Source of the DNA: Flavobacteriales bacterium UBA2306
GTDB taxonomy: Bacteria; Bacteroidota; Bacteroidia; Flavobacteriales; Weeksellaceae
Direction: 5' to 3'
DNA length: 64,000 nucleotides
Assembly: GCA_002345565.1 (NCBI GenBank)
Contig: DDVS01000002.1
Location: 231,605-295,604 of the forward strand
Part shown: positions 42,843-51,423 of the stretch, piece by piece
Numbering within the stretch: the stretch's first letter is position 1
How the letters are laid out: the number at the start of each line of letters is the position of its first letter
Translations under genes and position numbers: made by a program
Notes under the pieces: model-generated
What the model was told of the DNA's origin: nothing
Seen by the model: the letters and a program-made list of their open reading frames with translations, nothing else
Database searches by the model: none

Positions 42843-44777
42843 TTAATTTTCCAATTGACTTCCAAGATATTCCCACTCTTGCAACGTCAAATCCAGTTCT
42901 TCTTTGGTTTTATTATAAGTTTCCAAAACTGGTTCAGAAGGATTTTCTTTAGCAAAAGAAGCTTCAAATTCTTCGATTTTCAATTCCAGTTCAGAGATTT
43001 TTTCCTCAACTTTTTTTAGCTTATTCTGAATATTCTTATGTTCCTTACTTACAATTGTATTTGATTGATTCTCAGTTGTTGGTTTTGATTCTTGAATCTT
43101 AGCTTTTGGAGCTTCAATTTCTTCTTTATGAAGTTTTGATCGTTCTGCAGAGATTTCCCGGATACTTTCTTTTTGTCTGTATTCTAAGTATTCATCAATA
43201 TTTCCAAGGAATTCTTTCATTTTTCCATCACGGAATTCGAAGATTTTATCAGATAAACCTTGCAAGAATTCACGGTCGTGAGAAATCACAATTAAAGTTC
43301 CTTCATATTTCTGAAGCGCCAATTTGATAATTTCTTTAGACTGAATATCCAAGTGGTTCGTAGGCTCATCCATGATCAATGTGTTGAACGGACGAAGCAA
43401 TAATTTACAAAGCGCCAGACGGTTTCTTTCCCCTCCGGAAAGAACTTTGGTTTTCTTAGTCACATCTTCACCCTGAAACAAGAAAGAACCTAAAAGGTCA
43501 CGAACTCGTGGTCTGGTTTCCTCTGTTGCAGAATCTTCCGCTTCCTGAAGAACGGTTTTATCAGGTGTCAAAACTTCTTCCTGATTTTGTGCAAAATAAC
43601 CGATGCTCACGTTATGACCAAGATTCCATTCTCCTGAATAATCTTTGATATCACCAGCAAGAATTTTCGCTAAAGTGGTTTTTCCTTGTCCGTTTTGTCC
43701 TAAAAGCGAAATTCTAGCACCTCTTTCCACAATGAAATCTACGTTGTCGAAAATCTGTTTGTTTCCGTAAGCTTTACCTAAGTTTTTAGCTTCGAAAATT
43801 ACTTTTCCAGGTGTCACAGACGGTTGAAAACGAATATTGAATTTGGATACATCTTCATTATCGATTTCGATTCTCTCGATTTTCTCCAATTTTTTGATTA
43901 GTGATTGTGCAAAAGAAGCTTTAGTCGCACTTGCACGGAACTTGTTGATGTTGTCTTCCATCTGTTTGATTTCCGCATCTTGATTTTTCTTTGCTTGAGC
44001 TAGTTTTTCGCGACGTTCTTTTCTCAGTTCCAGATATTTGGAATAGTTGGCTTTGTAATCCTCAATTTTTTTATTGTTAACATCAAAAGTTCTGTTACAA
44101 ATTGATGTCATAAACTGTTTATCGTGACTTACCAAAACGATGGATCCAGGATAATCTTTCAAGAAATTTTCCAGCCAAATGATAGATTCCATATCCAAGT
44201 GGTTGGTCGGCTCATCCAGAAGCATCAAATCGTTTTTTTGAAGAAGCAGTTTTGCCAGCTCGATTCTCATTCTCCAACCTCCGGAAAATTCGTCGGTTAT
44301 CTTTTGAAAATCATCCGCTTTGAAACCTAAACCAAACAAGACTTTCTCCACATCGCCTTCTAAATTGTAGGCATCGTGGTTCATCAAAAGGTCGTTCAGT
44401 TCTGTCATTCTGACAATTAAATCAGAATAAGCATCACTTTCGTAATCGGTTCTGGTTGCCATTTGATGATTGACCTCCTCAAGCTCGTTTTTCATCGCGT
44501 TGATTTGCTCGTAAGCTTGCATTGTTTCGTCCCAAACCGTTCTTCCTTTTACAAAATCAAGGTCTTGTTTTAGGAAACCAATTGTGATATTTCCTTCTGG
44601 AACAACATTTCCTTCATAGAAATTGATTTCTCCGGAAAGGATTTTAAGAAGCGTGGATTTTCCTGCTCCATTTTTACCAACCAAGCCGATTTTGTCGTCT
44701 TTTTTGATGGTAAAATTAACGTCTCGGAAAAGATAATTTCCTGCGTGATGTAATCCTAATCCTTGTGCCGATATCAT
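42843..44777 (-). CDS. ABC-F family ATPase (ribosome-associated)
   Basis: 644 residues with two tandem ABC domains and no membrane segments. The first has Walker A GLVGKNGAGKSTLL and signature FSGGWRMRIELAKLLL with LLDEPTNHLD; the linker (about 230-300) is the charged P-site tRNA interaction motif of ABC-F proteins; the second has LLGQNGQGKTTLAKIL, LSGGERNRLALCKLLL and MDEPTNHLD. The C-terminal 80 residues are a coiled coil as in Uup. Such proteins act on the ribosome in translation. The exact branch (Uup, EttA or other) is not settled, although the coiled-coil tail favours Uup-like. Confidence 0.93.
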   Translation of the reverse strand: MISAQGLGLHHAGNYLFRDVNFTIKKDDKIGLVGKNGAGKSTLLKILSGEINFYEGNVVPEGNITIGFLKQDLDFVKGRTVWDETMQAYEQINAMKNELEEVNHQMATRTDYESDAYSDLIVRMTELNDLLMNHDAYNLEGDVEKVLFGLGFKADDFQKITDEFSGGWRMRIELAKLLLQKNDLMLLDEPTNHLDMESIIWLENFLKDYPGSIVLVSHDKQFMTSICNRTFDVNNKKIEDYKANYSKYLELRKERREKLAQAKKNQDAEIKQMEDNINKFRASATKASFAQSLIKKLEKIERIEIDNEDVSKFNIRFQPSVTPGKVIFEAKNLGKAYGNKQIFDNVDFIVERGARISLLGQNGQGKTTLAKILAGDIKDYSGEWNLGHNVSIGYFAQNQEEVLTPDKTVLQEAEDSATEETRPRVRDLLGSFLFQGEDVTKKTKVLSGGERNRLALCKLLLRPFNTLIMDEPTNHLDIQSKEIIKLALQKYEGTLIVISHDREFLQGLSDKIFEFRDGKMKEFLGNIDEYLEYRQKESIREISAERSKLHKEEIEAPKAKIQESKPTTENQSNTIVSKEHKNIQNKLKKVEEKISELELKIEEFEASFAKENPSEPVLETYNKTKEELDLTLQEWEYLGSQLEN

Positions 44778-44804
44778 TGTTGAGTATGTTTAAATTTCAA
44801 TTTG

Positions 44805-44812
44805 CAAAAATA
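44805..44812 (-). promoter_or_regulatory. -7 promoter element of the ABC-F gene
   Basis: On the minus strand TATTTTTG matches TAnnTTTG, 28 bases before the start codon. Confidence 0.45.
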
Positions 44813-44933
44813 AAACATCTGTTGGATATATTGTTATTTAATAAAATTATTATTATAAAGTTAAAAATGTTGCTTATTAGAAAAAAATATCCTTAATTTG
44901 TTTCATTGTTTAATGTTATCAAATAATTTTATT

Positions 44934-45941
44934 ATGAAAAAACTTTTATTATCTGCACTTGTATTGGGTGCGACACTTTCTAATGCTCAAGTTTTAGAAA
45001 CTTATGATTACAATAGTTTAACTGTGGGAAATGTAGGAGGCACAACGGATGGATTAACAGCTGGGCAAGGTGGTATTTATAGTTATAATGGCTCTGCAGG
45101 AGATTATAAAATTGTTGCTATTGATGCTGCTCACGGAAATTCTTTACAGATTACCAACGGAAGCACAGCAGCAGCTGCATCATCTAGATATACCTGGATG
45201 GACGGTACTGCTTTGACTGATGCTTGGATTAACAGAACTTCTGGTAATGATATTGTATATGGTAAAATTGAAATCTACACTGGTACAGCCACAGGAACCA
45301 ATCGTTCCGGGTCTTATTTAGCTAGTGCCTCAAGCGGGATTGTTGGAGCTACATACAACTCTGGTACAAAACAAATAAATGCTATGATGTATTTGAATGG
45401 AACAACTTCTGGTTTTTATAATATTACAGGTGTTTCTACAGTAACGTATCCTGCCAATACTTGGGTAACTGTTCAGTATGCTTATGATTATAATACTGGA
45501 GATACTTATCTTAAAATTGGAAATGAGACCCCAAAACTACTTGGTGTAACGGGGTATACAACATCTGGAGGATTTGATCCGGTTGAACATGATGTGTTTA
45601 CAGCATATGCAACAGGTAATACCGCTTCTACAACAGCAGGTTTTGATAATTATATTATAGAGGCTAAAGCAACTACTGATGAGTTTTTAGGAGCTGTAGA
45701 GATTAAAGGTAAAGTTGGAAGCGAGATTGCTACGGTTTATCCAAACCCAGCAGTAGATGTTCTTAATATCAGCTATTCCAAAAATGTTAAAAGCGTAGAA
45801 GTTTTTGATGCAGCAGGTAAAAAAGTAAAAGCTAATCTTGCAGGTAATAAAGTTGATGTTAAAAATTTAGAAAAAGGAGTTTACTTTATCAAAATCAACA
45901 CAGGTAGCGAAGTACAAACTCAGAAATTCATCAAAAAATAA
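44934..45941 (+). CDS. T9SS-exported protein of unknown function
   Basis: 335 residues from the ATG at 44934; an upstream in-frame ATG (44898) would put 12 residues before the signal peptide MKKLLLSALVLGATLSNAQ. The mature domain (about 20-255) is Gly/Ser/Thr-rich beta structure reminiscent of lectin-like sandwich folds, with no catalytic motif that I recognise. Residues about 265-335 are a type A T9SS sorting domain (VYPNPAVDVLNISYS, VEVFDAAGKKV, GVYFIKI, QKFIKK). It should be secreted through the outer membrane and then processed. Confidence 0.88.
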   Translation: MKKLLLSALVLGATLSNAQVLETYDYNSLTVGNVGGTTDGLTAGQGGIYSYNGSAGDYKIVAIDAAHGNSLQITNGSTAAAASSRYTWMDGTALTDAWINRTSGNDIVYGKIEIYTGTATGTNRSGSYLASASSGIVGATYNSGTKQINAMMYLNGTTSGFYNITGVSTVTYPANTWVTVQYAYDYNTGDTYLKIGNETPKLLGVTGYTTSGGFDPVEHDVFTAYATGNTASTTAGFDNYIIEAKATTDEFLGAVEIKGKVGSEIATVYPNPAVDVLNISYSKNVKSVEVFDAAGKKVKANLAGNKVDVKNLEKGVYFIKINTGSEVQTQKFIKK

Positions 45942-45963
45942 TCTATTTTGATATTTTATCTAG

Positions 45964-45991
45964 AAGAGGGTCATAGGACTCTCTTTTTTTA
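45964..45991 (+). terminator. Terminator of the T9SS cargo gene
   Basis: The stem AGAGGGTC/GACTCTCT (one G-U pair) with a seven-T run after it. Confidence 0.75.
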
Positions 45992-45996
45992 TTTCT

Positions 45997-46004
45997 TATC
46001 TTTG
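45997..46004 (+). promoter_or_regulatory. -7 promoter element of the deoxyhypusine-synthase-like gene
   Basis: TATCTTTG, 16 bases before the ATG, implying a very short leader. Confidence 0.6.
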
Positions 46005-46020
46005 CCAAAACTTTATAAAA

Positions 46021-46995
46021 ATGAGTAAGCCGATTTCGGAATTTATAGAAAAGTATTATTTGCACTTCAATGCTGCTGCGTTGGTAGATGCGTCCAAAGG
46101 TTATGTTGCACACCTGAAAGATGGCGGCAAAATGATGGTAACATTAGCTGGAGCTATGTCAACGGCTGAATTGGGGAAAATCTTTGCTGAGATGATTCGG
46201 CAAGATAAAGTGGATTTTATCTCTTGTACCGGAGCAAACCTTGAAGAAGACCTTATGAATCTTGTGGCACACTCCCACTACGAAAGAGTTCCGCATTACA
46301 GAGACCTTACACCACAGGAAGAGTGGGCGCTTTTGGAAAGAGGATTGAATAGAGTTACTGATACTTGTATTCCGGAAGAGGAAGCTTTCAGAAGATTACA
46401 AAAACATATCTACGAACTTTGGAAAGATGCTGATGATAAAGGAGAAAGATATTTCCCGCACGAATATATGTACAAAATGATTCTTTCTGGTGTTCTTGAG
46501 CATTATTACGAAATCCCAAGAGAAAATTCTTGGATGATTGCGGCGGCTGAGAAAAACCTTCCAATTGTGGTTCCGGGATGGGAAGATTCTACAATGGGTA
46601 ATATTTTCGCTTCCTATTGTATCAAAGGAGATTTGAAATTCTCTACCATGAAATCTGGAATCGAGTATATGGCTTATTTAGCTGATTGGTACACTAAAAA
46701 CTCAGGTGGAAAAGGCGTTGGATTCTTCCAGATTGGTGGAGGAATTGCGGGAGATTTCCCAATCTGTGTAGTTCCAATGTTGTATCAGGATATGGAAATG
46801 CACGATATCCCGTTCTGGTCTTATTTCTGCCAGATTTCTGATTCTACAACATCTTACGGTTCCTATTCCGGAGCTGTTCCGAATGAGAAAATCACTTGGG
46901 GTAAATTGGATATCACAACACCAAAATATATTGTTGAAAGTGATGCAACCATCTGTGCACCATTGATGTTCTCTTATGTTTTAGAAAATTCTTAA
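46021..46995 (+). CDS. Deoxyhypusine synthase-like protein
   Basis: 324 residues, slightly shorter than eukaryotic or archaeal deoxyhypusine synthase. Conserved features include MMVTLAGAMSTAELG (nucleotide-binding start), FISCTGANLEEDL, the glycine-rich FFQIGGGIAGDF, DSTTSYGSYSGA, and the catalytic Lys295 in ITWGKL. In bacteria, which have no eIF5A, members of this family more plausibly make homospermidine or modify another amine; the true substrate is not established. It is probably monocistronic, with its own promoter and a bidirectional terminator. Confidence 0.9.
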   Translation: MSKPISEFIEKYYLHFNAAALVDASKGYVAHLKDGGKMMVTLAGAMSTAELGKIFAEMIRQDKVDFISCTGANLEEDLMNLVAHSHYERVPHYRDLTPQEEWALLERGLNRVTDTCIPEEEAFRRLQKHIYELWKDADDKGERYFPHEYMYKMILSGVLEHYYEIPRENSWMIAAAEKNLPIVVPGWEDSTMGNIFASYCIKGDLKFSTMKSGIEYMAYLADWYTKNSGGKGVGFFQIGGGIAGDFPICVVPMLYQDMEMHDIPFWSYFCQISDSTTSYGSYSGAVPNEKITWGKLDITTPKYIVESDATICAPLMFSYVLENS

Positions 46996-47012
46996 TTGAG
47001 TTTATATATAAT

Positions 47013-47049
47013 AAAAAAGCGTTCAAAAAAAATTTTTTTGAACGCTTTT
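47013..47049. terminator. Strong bidirectional terminator
   Basis: A very long perfect stem AAAAGCGTTCAAAAAA/TTTTTTGAACGCTTTT located between the DHS-like gene (+) and a small minus-strand gene. Confidence 0.88.
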
Positions 47050-47070
47050 GTGTTTTTAAATAATTGATAA

Positions 47071-47217
47071 TTAATCCAAAGAATTAATCAAAACGATATA
47101 TCTGTAGCCAAAAATAGCTTTTTGGAGTTTGCTGAGTTTTGTAAAATCTTTTTTGCTGTATTTCGGTAGAATACGTTTGTTAATCTTATTCAGAAATCTA
47201 AAAAATGCTTTTTTCAT
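47071..47217 (-). CDS. Small conserved-looking protein, 48 residues
   Basis: A minus-strand ORF from ATG 47217 to TAA 47071, below the usual length cutoff. It encodes MKKAFFRFLNKINKRILPKY, continues with a basic region (SKKDFTKLSKLQKAIFGYRY) and ends IVLINSLD. It is strongly basic, with an amphipathic N-terminal helix. I recall similar short proteins with a -ILPxY- and -GxRYxV- core in many flavobacteria, with no known role. It fills a gap of about 260 bases that is otherwise empty, is followed by a terminator, and starts 95 bases from the DUF493 gene's stop. Conservation is from memory, not from a search. Confidence 0.65.
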   Translation of the reverse strand: MKKAFFRFLNKINKRILPKYSKKDFTKLSKLQKAIFGYRYIVLINSLD

Positions 47218-47311
47218 TGCTGGAAATTTGAAATTAGTTTACAAGATTTAAGCCATTTACAGAATTGATTAGCAAATGATCAGCTATTACTCAATCATTT
47301 ATCAATTATAA

Positions 47312-47617
47312 TTACAGCATCATTACACCTTCTATTGCGGCTACTTTTTTATAGATTTTAATGACATGGTCTGCGTCTAGAACAAAACATTTGAGCGAGA
47401 CAGAAGTATATTTACCATTGGCACTTTCTCTGTTAGAAAGCGTGTATTTTAAGTTATCAAAAACTTTAATGATTTCGGTAATCTTTTCAGAATCATTGGG
47501 GATGATAAATTTAAAAAGATATTCTTCCGGGAAATTATGTTGCTCTTCTAATTTTTCTTTTAAAGATTGATAAAACTCTTCTGGATTGGCATGGTTGCTT
47601 TCAATTATATTTGACAT
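47312..47617 (-). CDS. DUF493 (YbeD-like) family protein
   Basis: 101 residues with the small alpha/beta ACT-like fold of DUF493 (PF04359). The pattern PEEYLFKFIIPNDSEKITEI followed by GKYTSVSLKCFVLDADHVIK and a last helix KIYKKVAAIEGVMML fits the family. In E. coli, YbeD lies next to lipoic-acid genes, but no such gene is near here. Function is unknown in Bacteroidota. It is read from the minus strand, downstream of the ferritin gene and its terminator. Confidence 0.9.
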   Translation of the reverse strand: MSNIIESNHANPEEFYQSLKEKLEEQHNFPEEYLFKFIIPNDSEKITEIIKVFDNLKYTLSNRESANGKYTSVSLKCFVLDADHVIKIYKKVAAIEGVMML

Positions 47618-47633
47618 TATCTGGGTATTTGGT

Positions 47634-47660
47634 TAAAAAAATCTCCGCCGAAACGGAGAT
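47634..47660 (-). terminator. Terminator of the ferritin gene
   Basis: ATCTCCG/CGGAGAT (47641-47647 with 47654-47660) with an A run before it that forms the T tract on the minus strand. Confidence 0.8.
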
Positions 47661-47683
47661 CAAAGTTAGTGATATTATTTTTC

Positions 47684-48238
47684 TTAAGAAGGATTTTCTG
47701 CTGTAGCTTCCTGTGGTAAAGAAACATCATCTGGTGCAGCTTCTAGAGATTTATCTAATGTAAAGAGAGATTCATCAGAAGCCTTGTCACCGCCTGCTAT
47801 TTTTAATTTATCGATTAATTCCAGAGCTAGTTTTTCTTCTTCTGTCTGTTCTTTTACAAACCATTGCAAGAAATTCCACGTAGCCCAATCTTTTTCCTGT
47901 AAGGCCATATCTACAATGTTATAAATAGAGGTGGTGTTTTCTACCTCGTGTTGGAAAACTTTATTAAAGCAATCTGTTAAGTTTTGAGGATTTTCTGGTG
48001 GTGCAGGAATAGCTTCTACTTTTGCTTCACCACCTCTGTCCAAGATATAACGCATAAACTTGATCATGTGATTTCTTTCTTCTTGTGAATGTCTGTAGAG
48101 AAAGTTAGCAATTCCGCCATAACCCTGGATATCTGCCCAGCAACCATAAGATAGAAATATTTGTGAAGCATGGGATTCTTTGGTCATTTGTTTAATCAGT
48201 GCATTTTGCATGGTTTCTGAAAGTCGGTTCGTGTTCAT
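47684..48238 (-). CDS. Bacterial non-heme ferritin
   Basis: 184 residues from ATG 48238 (MNTNRLSETMQNALIKQMTKE); another in-frame ATG two codons earlier (48244) is less likely. The four-helix ferritin carries ferroxidase ligands Glu21, Glu54 and His57 (QEERNHM), then HEVENTTSIYN and VKEQTEEEKLAL. The C-terminal 30 residues form an unusual acidic/Pro tail (DDVSLPQEATAENPS) beyond the normal length. It stores iron and protects from peroxide. It stands alone with a terminator. Confidence 0.92.
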   Translation of the reverse strand: MNTNRLSETMQNALIKQMTKESHASQIFLSYGCWADIQGYGGIANFLYRHSQEERNHMIKFMRYILDRGGEAKVEAIPAPPENPQNLTDCFNKVFQHEVENTTSIYNIVDMALQEKDWATWNFLQWFVKEQTEEEKLALELIDKLKIAGGDKASDESLFTLDKSLEAAPDDVSLPQEATAENPS

Positions 48239-48518
48239 AATCATATTAGGGATTTAAATTAAATGGATTGAGTTATATTGTCTTAAAATGATGCAATATA
48301 TTGGCTCATTTTGAGTAATTAAAATCTATAGATTATTAAAATGACAAATATTGAGCCAAATTTTGGGGATTTATTTTTCTTAAAAATGGGAATAATTACG
48401 GTATTTTATTAATTTTTGTGCCTGATAATGTGTTAGTTATTTATTATTTTGTCTATTTTAACAAAATGTTAAGAAAAATATTTATATTCGAAATAAGAAA
48501 ATAATACATAAGAATATT

Positions 48519-51410
48519 ATGAGAAAAAATTATGTGAAATTACCATTGTTGATTGCTGCTTTGTATTTTGGTGGCGATTTGCATGCACAATCCACACAGG
48601 ATACTACTGCTAAAGAAAACAAAATTGAGGAGGTAGTTGTGATTGGATATGGAAAGCAGAAAAGAGGAGATTTAACATCTGCTATTTCATCTGTTAAATC
48701 AGAAGAAATTACTAAACAACCAGCTACAACTGCTATGCAATCTTTGCAAGGGAAATTGTCTGGGGTAACTATTGTTAATACAGATCAGCCTGGTGCTACA
48801 CCTAGTGTAATCGTTAGAGGTTTGGGAACTGCTTTGGGAGGACGTGATCCTTTGTATGTGGTTGACGGTATGATTGTGCCTAATATCACAAATATTAACC
48901 CAAGAGATATTGAATCTATTGATGTATTGAAAGATGCTGCATCTACTGCAATCTATGGGGTTAGAGCAGCAAATGGGGTTGTAATTGTAACTACAAAAAC
49001 TGGGAAAAAAGGGAAAACAAAAGTTACTTATGATTCTTATTATGGATTCAAATCTATTCTTCATGAAGTGAAAATGGCTGATGCTAGTCAGTATGTTCAG
49101 TATTTTAACGAAGAAAGAAAAGCTAATGGTAAAACAACATTTTTATCTCCTAATCAGCAGTATAATATCAATTGGCTCGATGAGTTGACACGTACAGGAA
49201 TTGTACAGGATAACAACGTAACATTGAGCGGCGGTAGCGAAAATGTCAATTATTTTTTAGGTGCTGATCATTTTACTGAAGATGGAATCTTGAGTGGACA
49301 AAACTACAAAAGAACCACTATTAGAAATAACAATACCTACAAATTATTTGATAATAGGGTACGTATTACTCAGAATGTAAGTTTTTCTAATACAAAAGAA
49401 AATATTAAACCTTTAGGAGCTTTTGATACGGCTCACAGACAAGCACCAGTTGTCCCAGTCAAATATGAAAACGGTAAATGGGGAATGCCTTTTTGGAATG
49501 AAACAACAGGAATGGTTACTTATCCCGGATCTACTTTGAATTCTCACGGGAACCCTATTTCATCAGTCTATTACACAAACGAAACAGCAAGAACCAATAC
49601 TTTGCAAGCTTTTTTACAAGCTGATATAGATGTTACGAAAGGTCTTGTTTTTACATCTAGAGCTGGTACAACCAAGTATTGGTATAACAAAGAGACTTAT
49701 GTTCCTAAAAAAGAATTATGGTTAGCGGCAGATCCTTCTAGGACAGAAGCGCAATTTGATGCATTACAATTAGCTAATCCTACAAGTACAACTTATGCGG
49801 ATAACTCATTCTCTTTACAAAAAATTGATACTTTCCGTTGGCAATGGGAAAATTATTTTACCTATGACAAAAAGTTTGGTAAAAATAGTTTAACTGCTGT
49901 TGCAGGGATGTCCGCAGAAGAAGTAGGTGTAGGAGGAACTATGTACGGTATCGCTTATAATGTTCCGACTAAATCACAATATTGGAGTTTAGATAAAGGG
50001 TCTTCTACACCTCAAAAAGAAGTCACTCAATCTTATTATACGCCAGTGCGCTATGCTTCTTATTTTGGAAGACTTCAATATGATTATGATAAAAGATACT
50101 ATATTTCTGGAATTATCAGAAGAGATGGTACCAGCCGATTCAAAGAACAAGAAATGTATTGGGATACTTTCCCATCCGTAAGTGCTGGTTGGAATATCTC
50201 TAATGAGGATTTCTTAAAAGGTAACTCTGTGATTAATTTCTTAAAACTTCGTGGAGGTTGGGGAACATTAGGTAATGATAATATTGGCGTAGTAAACGTT
50301 TCTTCAATCATTAGTGGTCCTGGAAGTCAGAATTATAACTATGTTTTTGGTCCTGGACAAGACTTGATTTTTGGAGCTTATTTTGGCTCTCCAGCATTAC
50401 CATTAGGATGGGAAATTACAAAAGAATGGAGTGTAGGAACTGATTTCGAATTATTGAATAGCCGATTAACAGGTTCATTCGATTATTATCAAAAGAAAAA
50501 TACGAATACAATTTTACAGGTAACACCAGTAAGAACTAGCCCATATTCAGATACTTTCTATGATCACGGTGCTGTTGTAATGAACAAAGGTTGGGAAGCT
50601 GCATTGAGATGGAAAGACTTCTCAGAATCAGGTGATTTTTCTTATGAAATAGGTGCAACTTTTAATAGTAATGATAACGAGGTTACAGAGATAAAACCTG
50701 CTTATGGAGGAATGACAGGAGGATCTTTGGGTAATGGTAGAATTACAAAAAGATTAGAAGTTGGTCAAGCTTTGGGCTCTTGGTGGATGTATGAAGTGGA
50801 TGGAGTTTGGCAAAACCAAGCAGAAATTGATAGTAATACTCACCTTTCCGGTGCAAAACCTGGTTTCTTAAAGTACAAAGATCAGAATGGAGATGGCGTA
50901 ATAGATGATAGAGATAAAGTGTTTTTTGGAAGTTATATCCCAACTTATAACTATAGTCTTCATTTAGGATTTACGTATAAAAATGTAGATTTCAGTGTGG
51001 ATGGTTATGGCGCTGGTGGTAACAAAATCTATAATGGCTTAAACAGTACTCGTCTTGGTGGTGAAAATATATCTCAATATATGTTCAATAACAGATGGAC
51101 AGGAGAAGGGTCAACTAACTCAAACCCTGGTGCCAATAGAGATGTAGAAGCTTCTAACTATTATCTTGAAGATGGAGATTATTTCAGAATCAACAATATT
51201 ACATTAGGATATAACTTTAAAGATGCAATACAAGGACTTCGTAATCTTAGAGTTTATCTTACAGCACAAAATCCATTTATCTTTACAAAATACGAAGGCT
51301 ATACACCAGAATTAAATTCTGATGGTAATCCATATGGTACAACTGGGATAGAATTATCTGCTTATCCTAATTTGAGAAGTTTCATTTTAGGTGTTAATGT
51401 TGAATTTTAA
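48519..51410 (+). CDS. susC: SusC-like TonB-dependent transporter (second locus), no CarboxypepD_reg domain
   Basis: 963 residues. The signal peptide ends LHAQ and is followed, after only about 15 residues, by the TonB-box segment IEEVVVIGYGKQKRGDLTSA, then the plug domain with VIVRGLGTALGGRDPLYVVDG. The regulatory domain found in most SusC proteins, including the fructan one here (22-95), is absent. The barrel ends LRSFILGVNVEF. It is followed by susD after about 13 bases. The ligand is inferred from the GH144 and GH3 genes downstream to be a beta-1,2-glucan oligosaccharide. Confidence 0.94.
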   Translation: MRKNYVKLPLLIAALYFGGDLHAQSTQDTTAKENKIEEVVVIGYGKQKRGDLTSAISSVKSEEITKQPATTAMQSLQGKLSGVTIVNTDQPGATPSVIVRGLGTALGGRDPLYVVDGMIVPNITNINPRDIESIDVLKDAASTAIYGVRAANGVVIVTTKTGKKGKTKVTYDSYYGFKSILHEVKMADASQYVQYFNEERKANGKTTFLSPNQQYNINWLDELTRTGIVQDNNVTLSGGSENVNYFLGADHFTEDGILSGQNYKRTTIRNNNTYKLFDNRVRITQNVSFSNTKENIKPLGAFDTAHRQAPVVPVKYENGKWGMPFWNETTGMVTYPGSTLNSHGNPISSVYYTNETARTNTLQAFLQADIDVTKGLVFTSRAGTTKYWYNKETYVPKKELWLAADPSRTEAQFDALQLANPTSTTYADNSFSLQKIDTFRWQWENYFTYDKKFGKNSLTAVAGMSAEEVGVGGTMYGIAYNVPTKSQYWSLDKGSSTPQKEVTQSYYTPVRYASYFGRLQYDYDKRYYISGIIRRDGTSRFKEQEMYWDTFPSVSAGWNISNEDFLKGNSVINFLKLRGGWGTLGNDNIGVVNVSSIISGPGSQNYNYVFGPGQDLIFGAYFGSPALPLGWEITKEWSVGTDFELLNSRLTGSFDYYQKKNTNTILQVTPVRTSPYSDTFYDHGAVVMNKGWEAALRWKDFSESGDFSYEIGATFNSNDNEVTEIKPAYGGMTGGSLGNGRITKRLEVGQALGSWWMYEVDGVWQNQAEIDSNTHLSGAKPGFLKYKDQNGDGVIDDRDKVFFGSYIPTYNYSLHLGFTYKNVDFSVDGYGAGGNKIYNGLNSTRLGGENISQYMFNNRWTGEGSTNSNPGANRDVEASNYYLEDGDYFRINNITLGYNFKDAIQGLRNLRVYLTAQNPFIFTKYEGYTPELNSDGNPYGTTGIELSAYPNLRSFILGVNVEF

Positions 51411-51423
51411 ATAATTGATTAAA

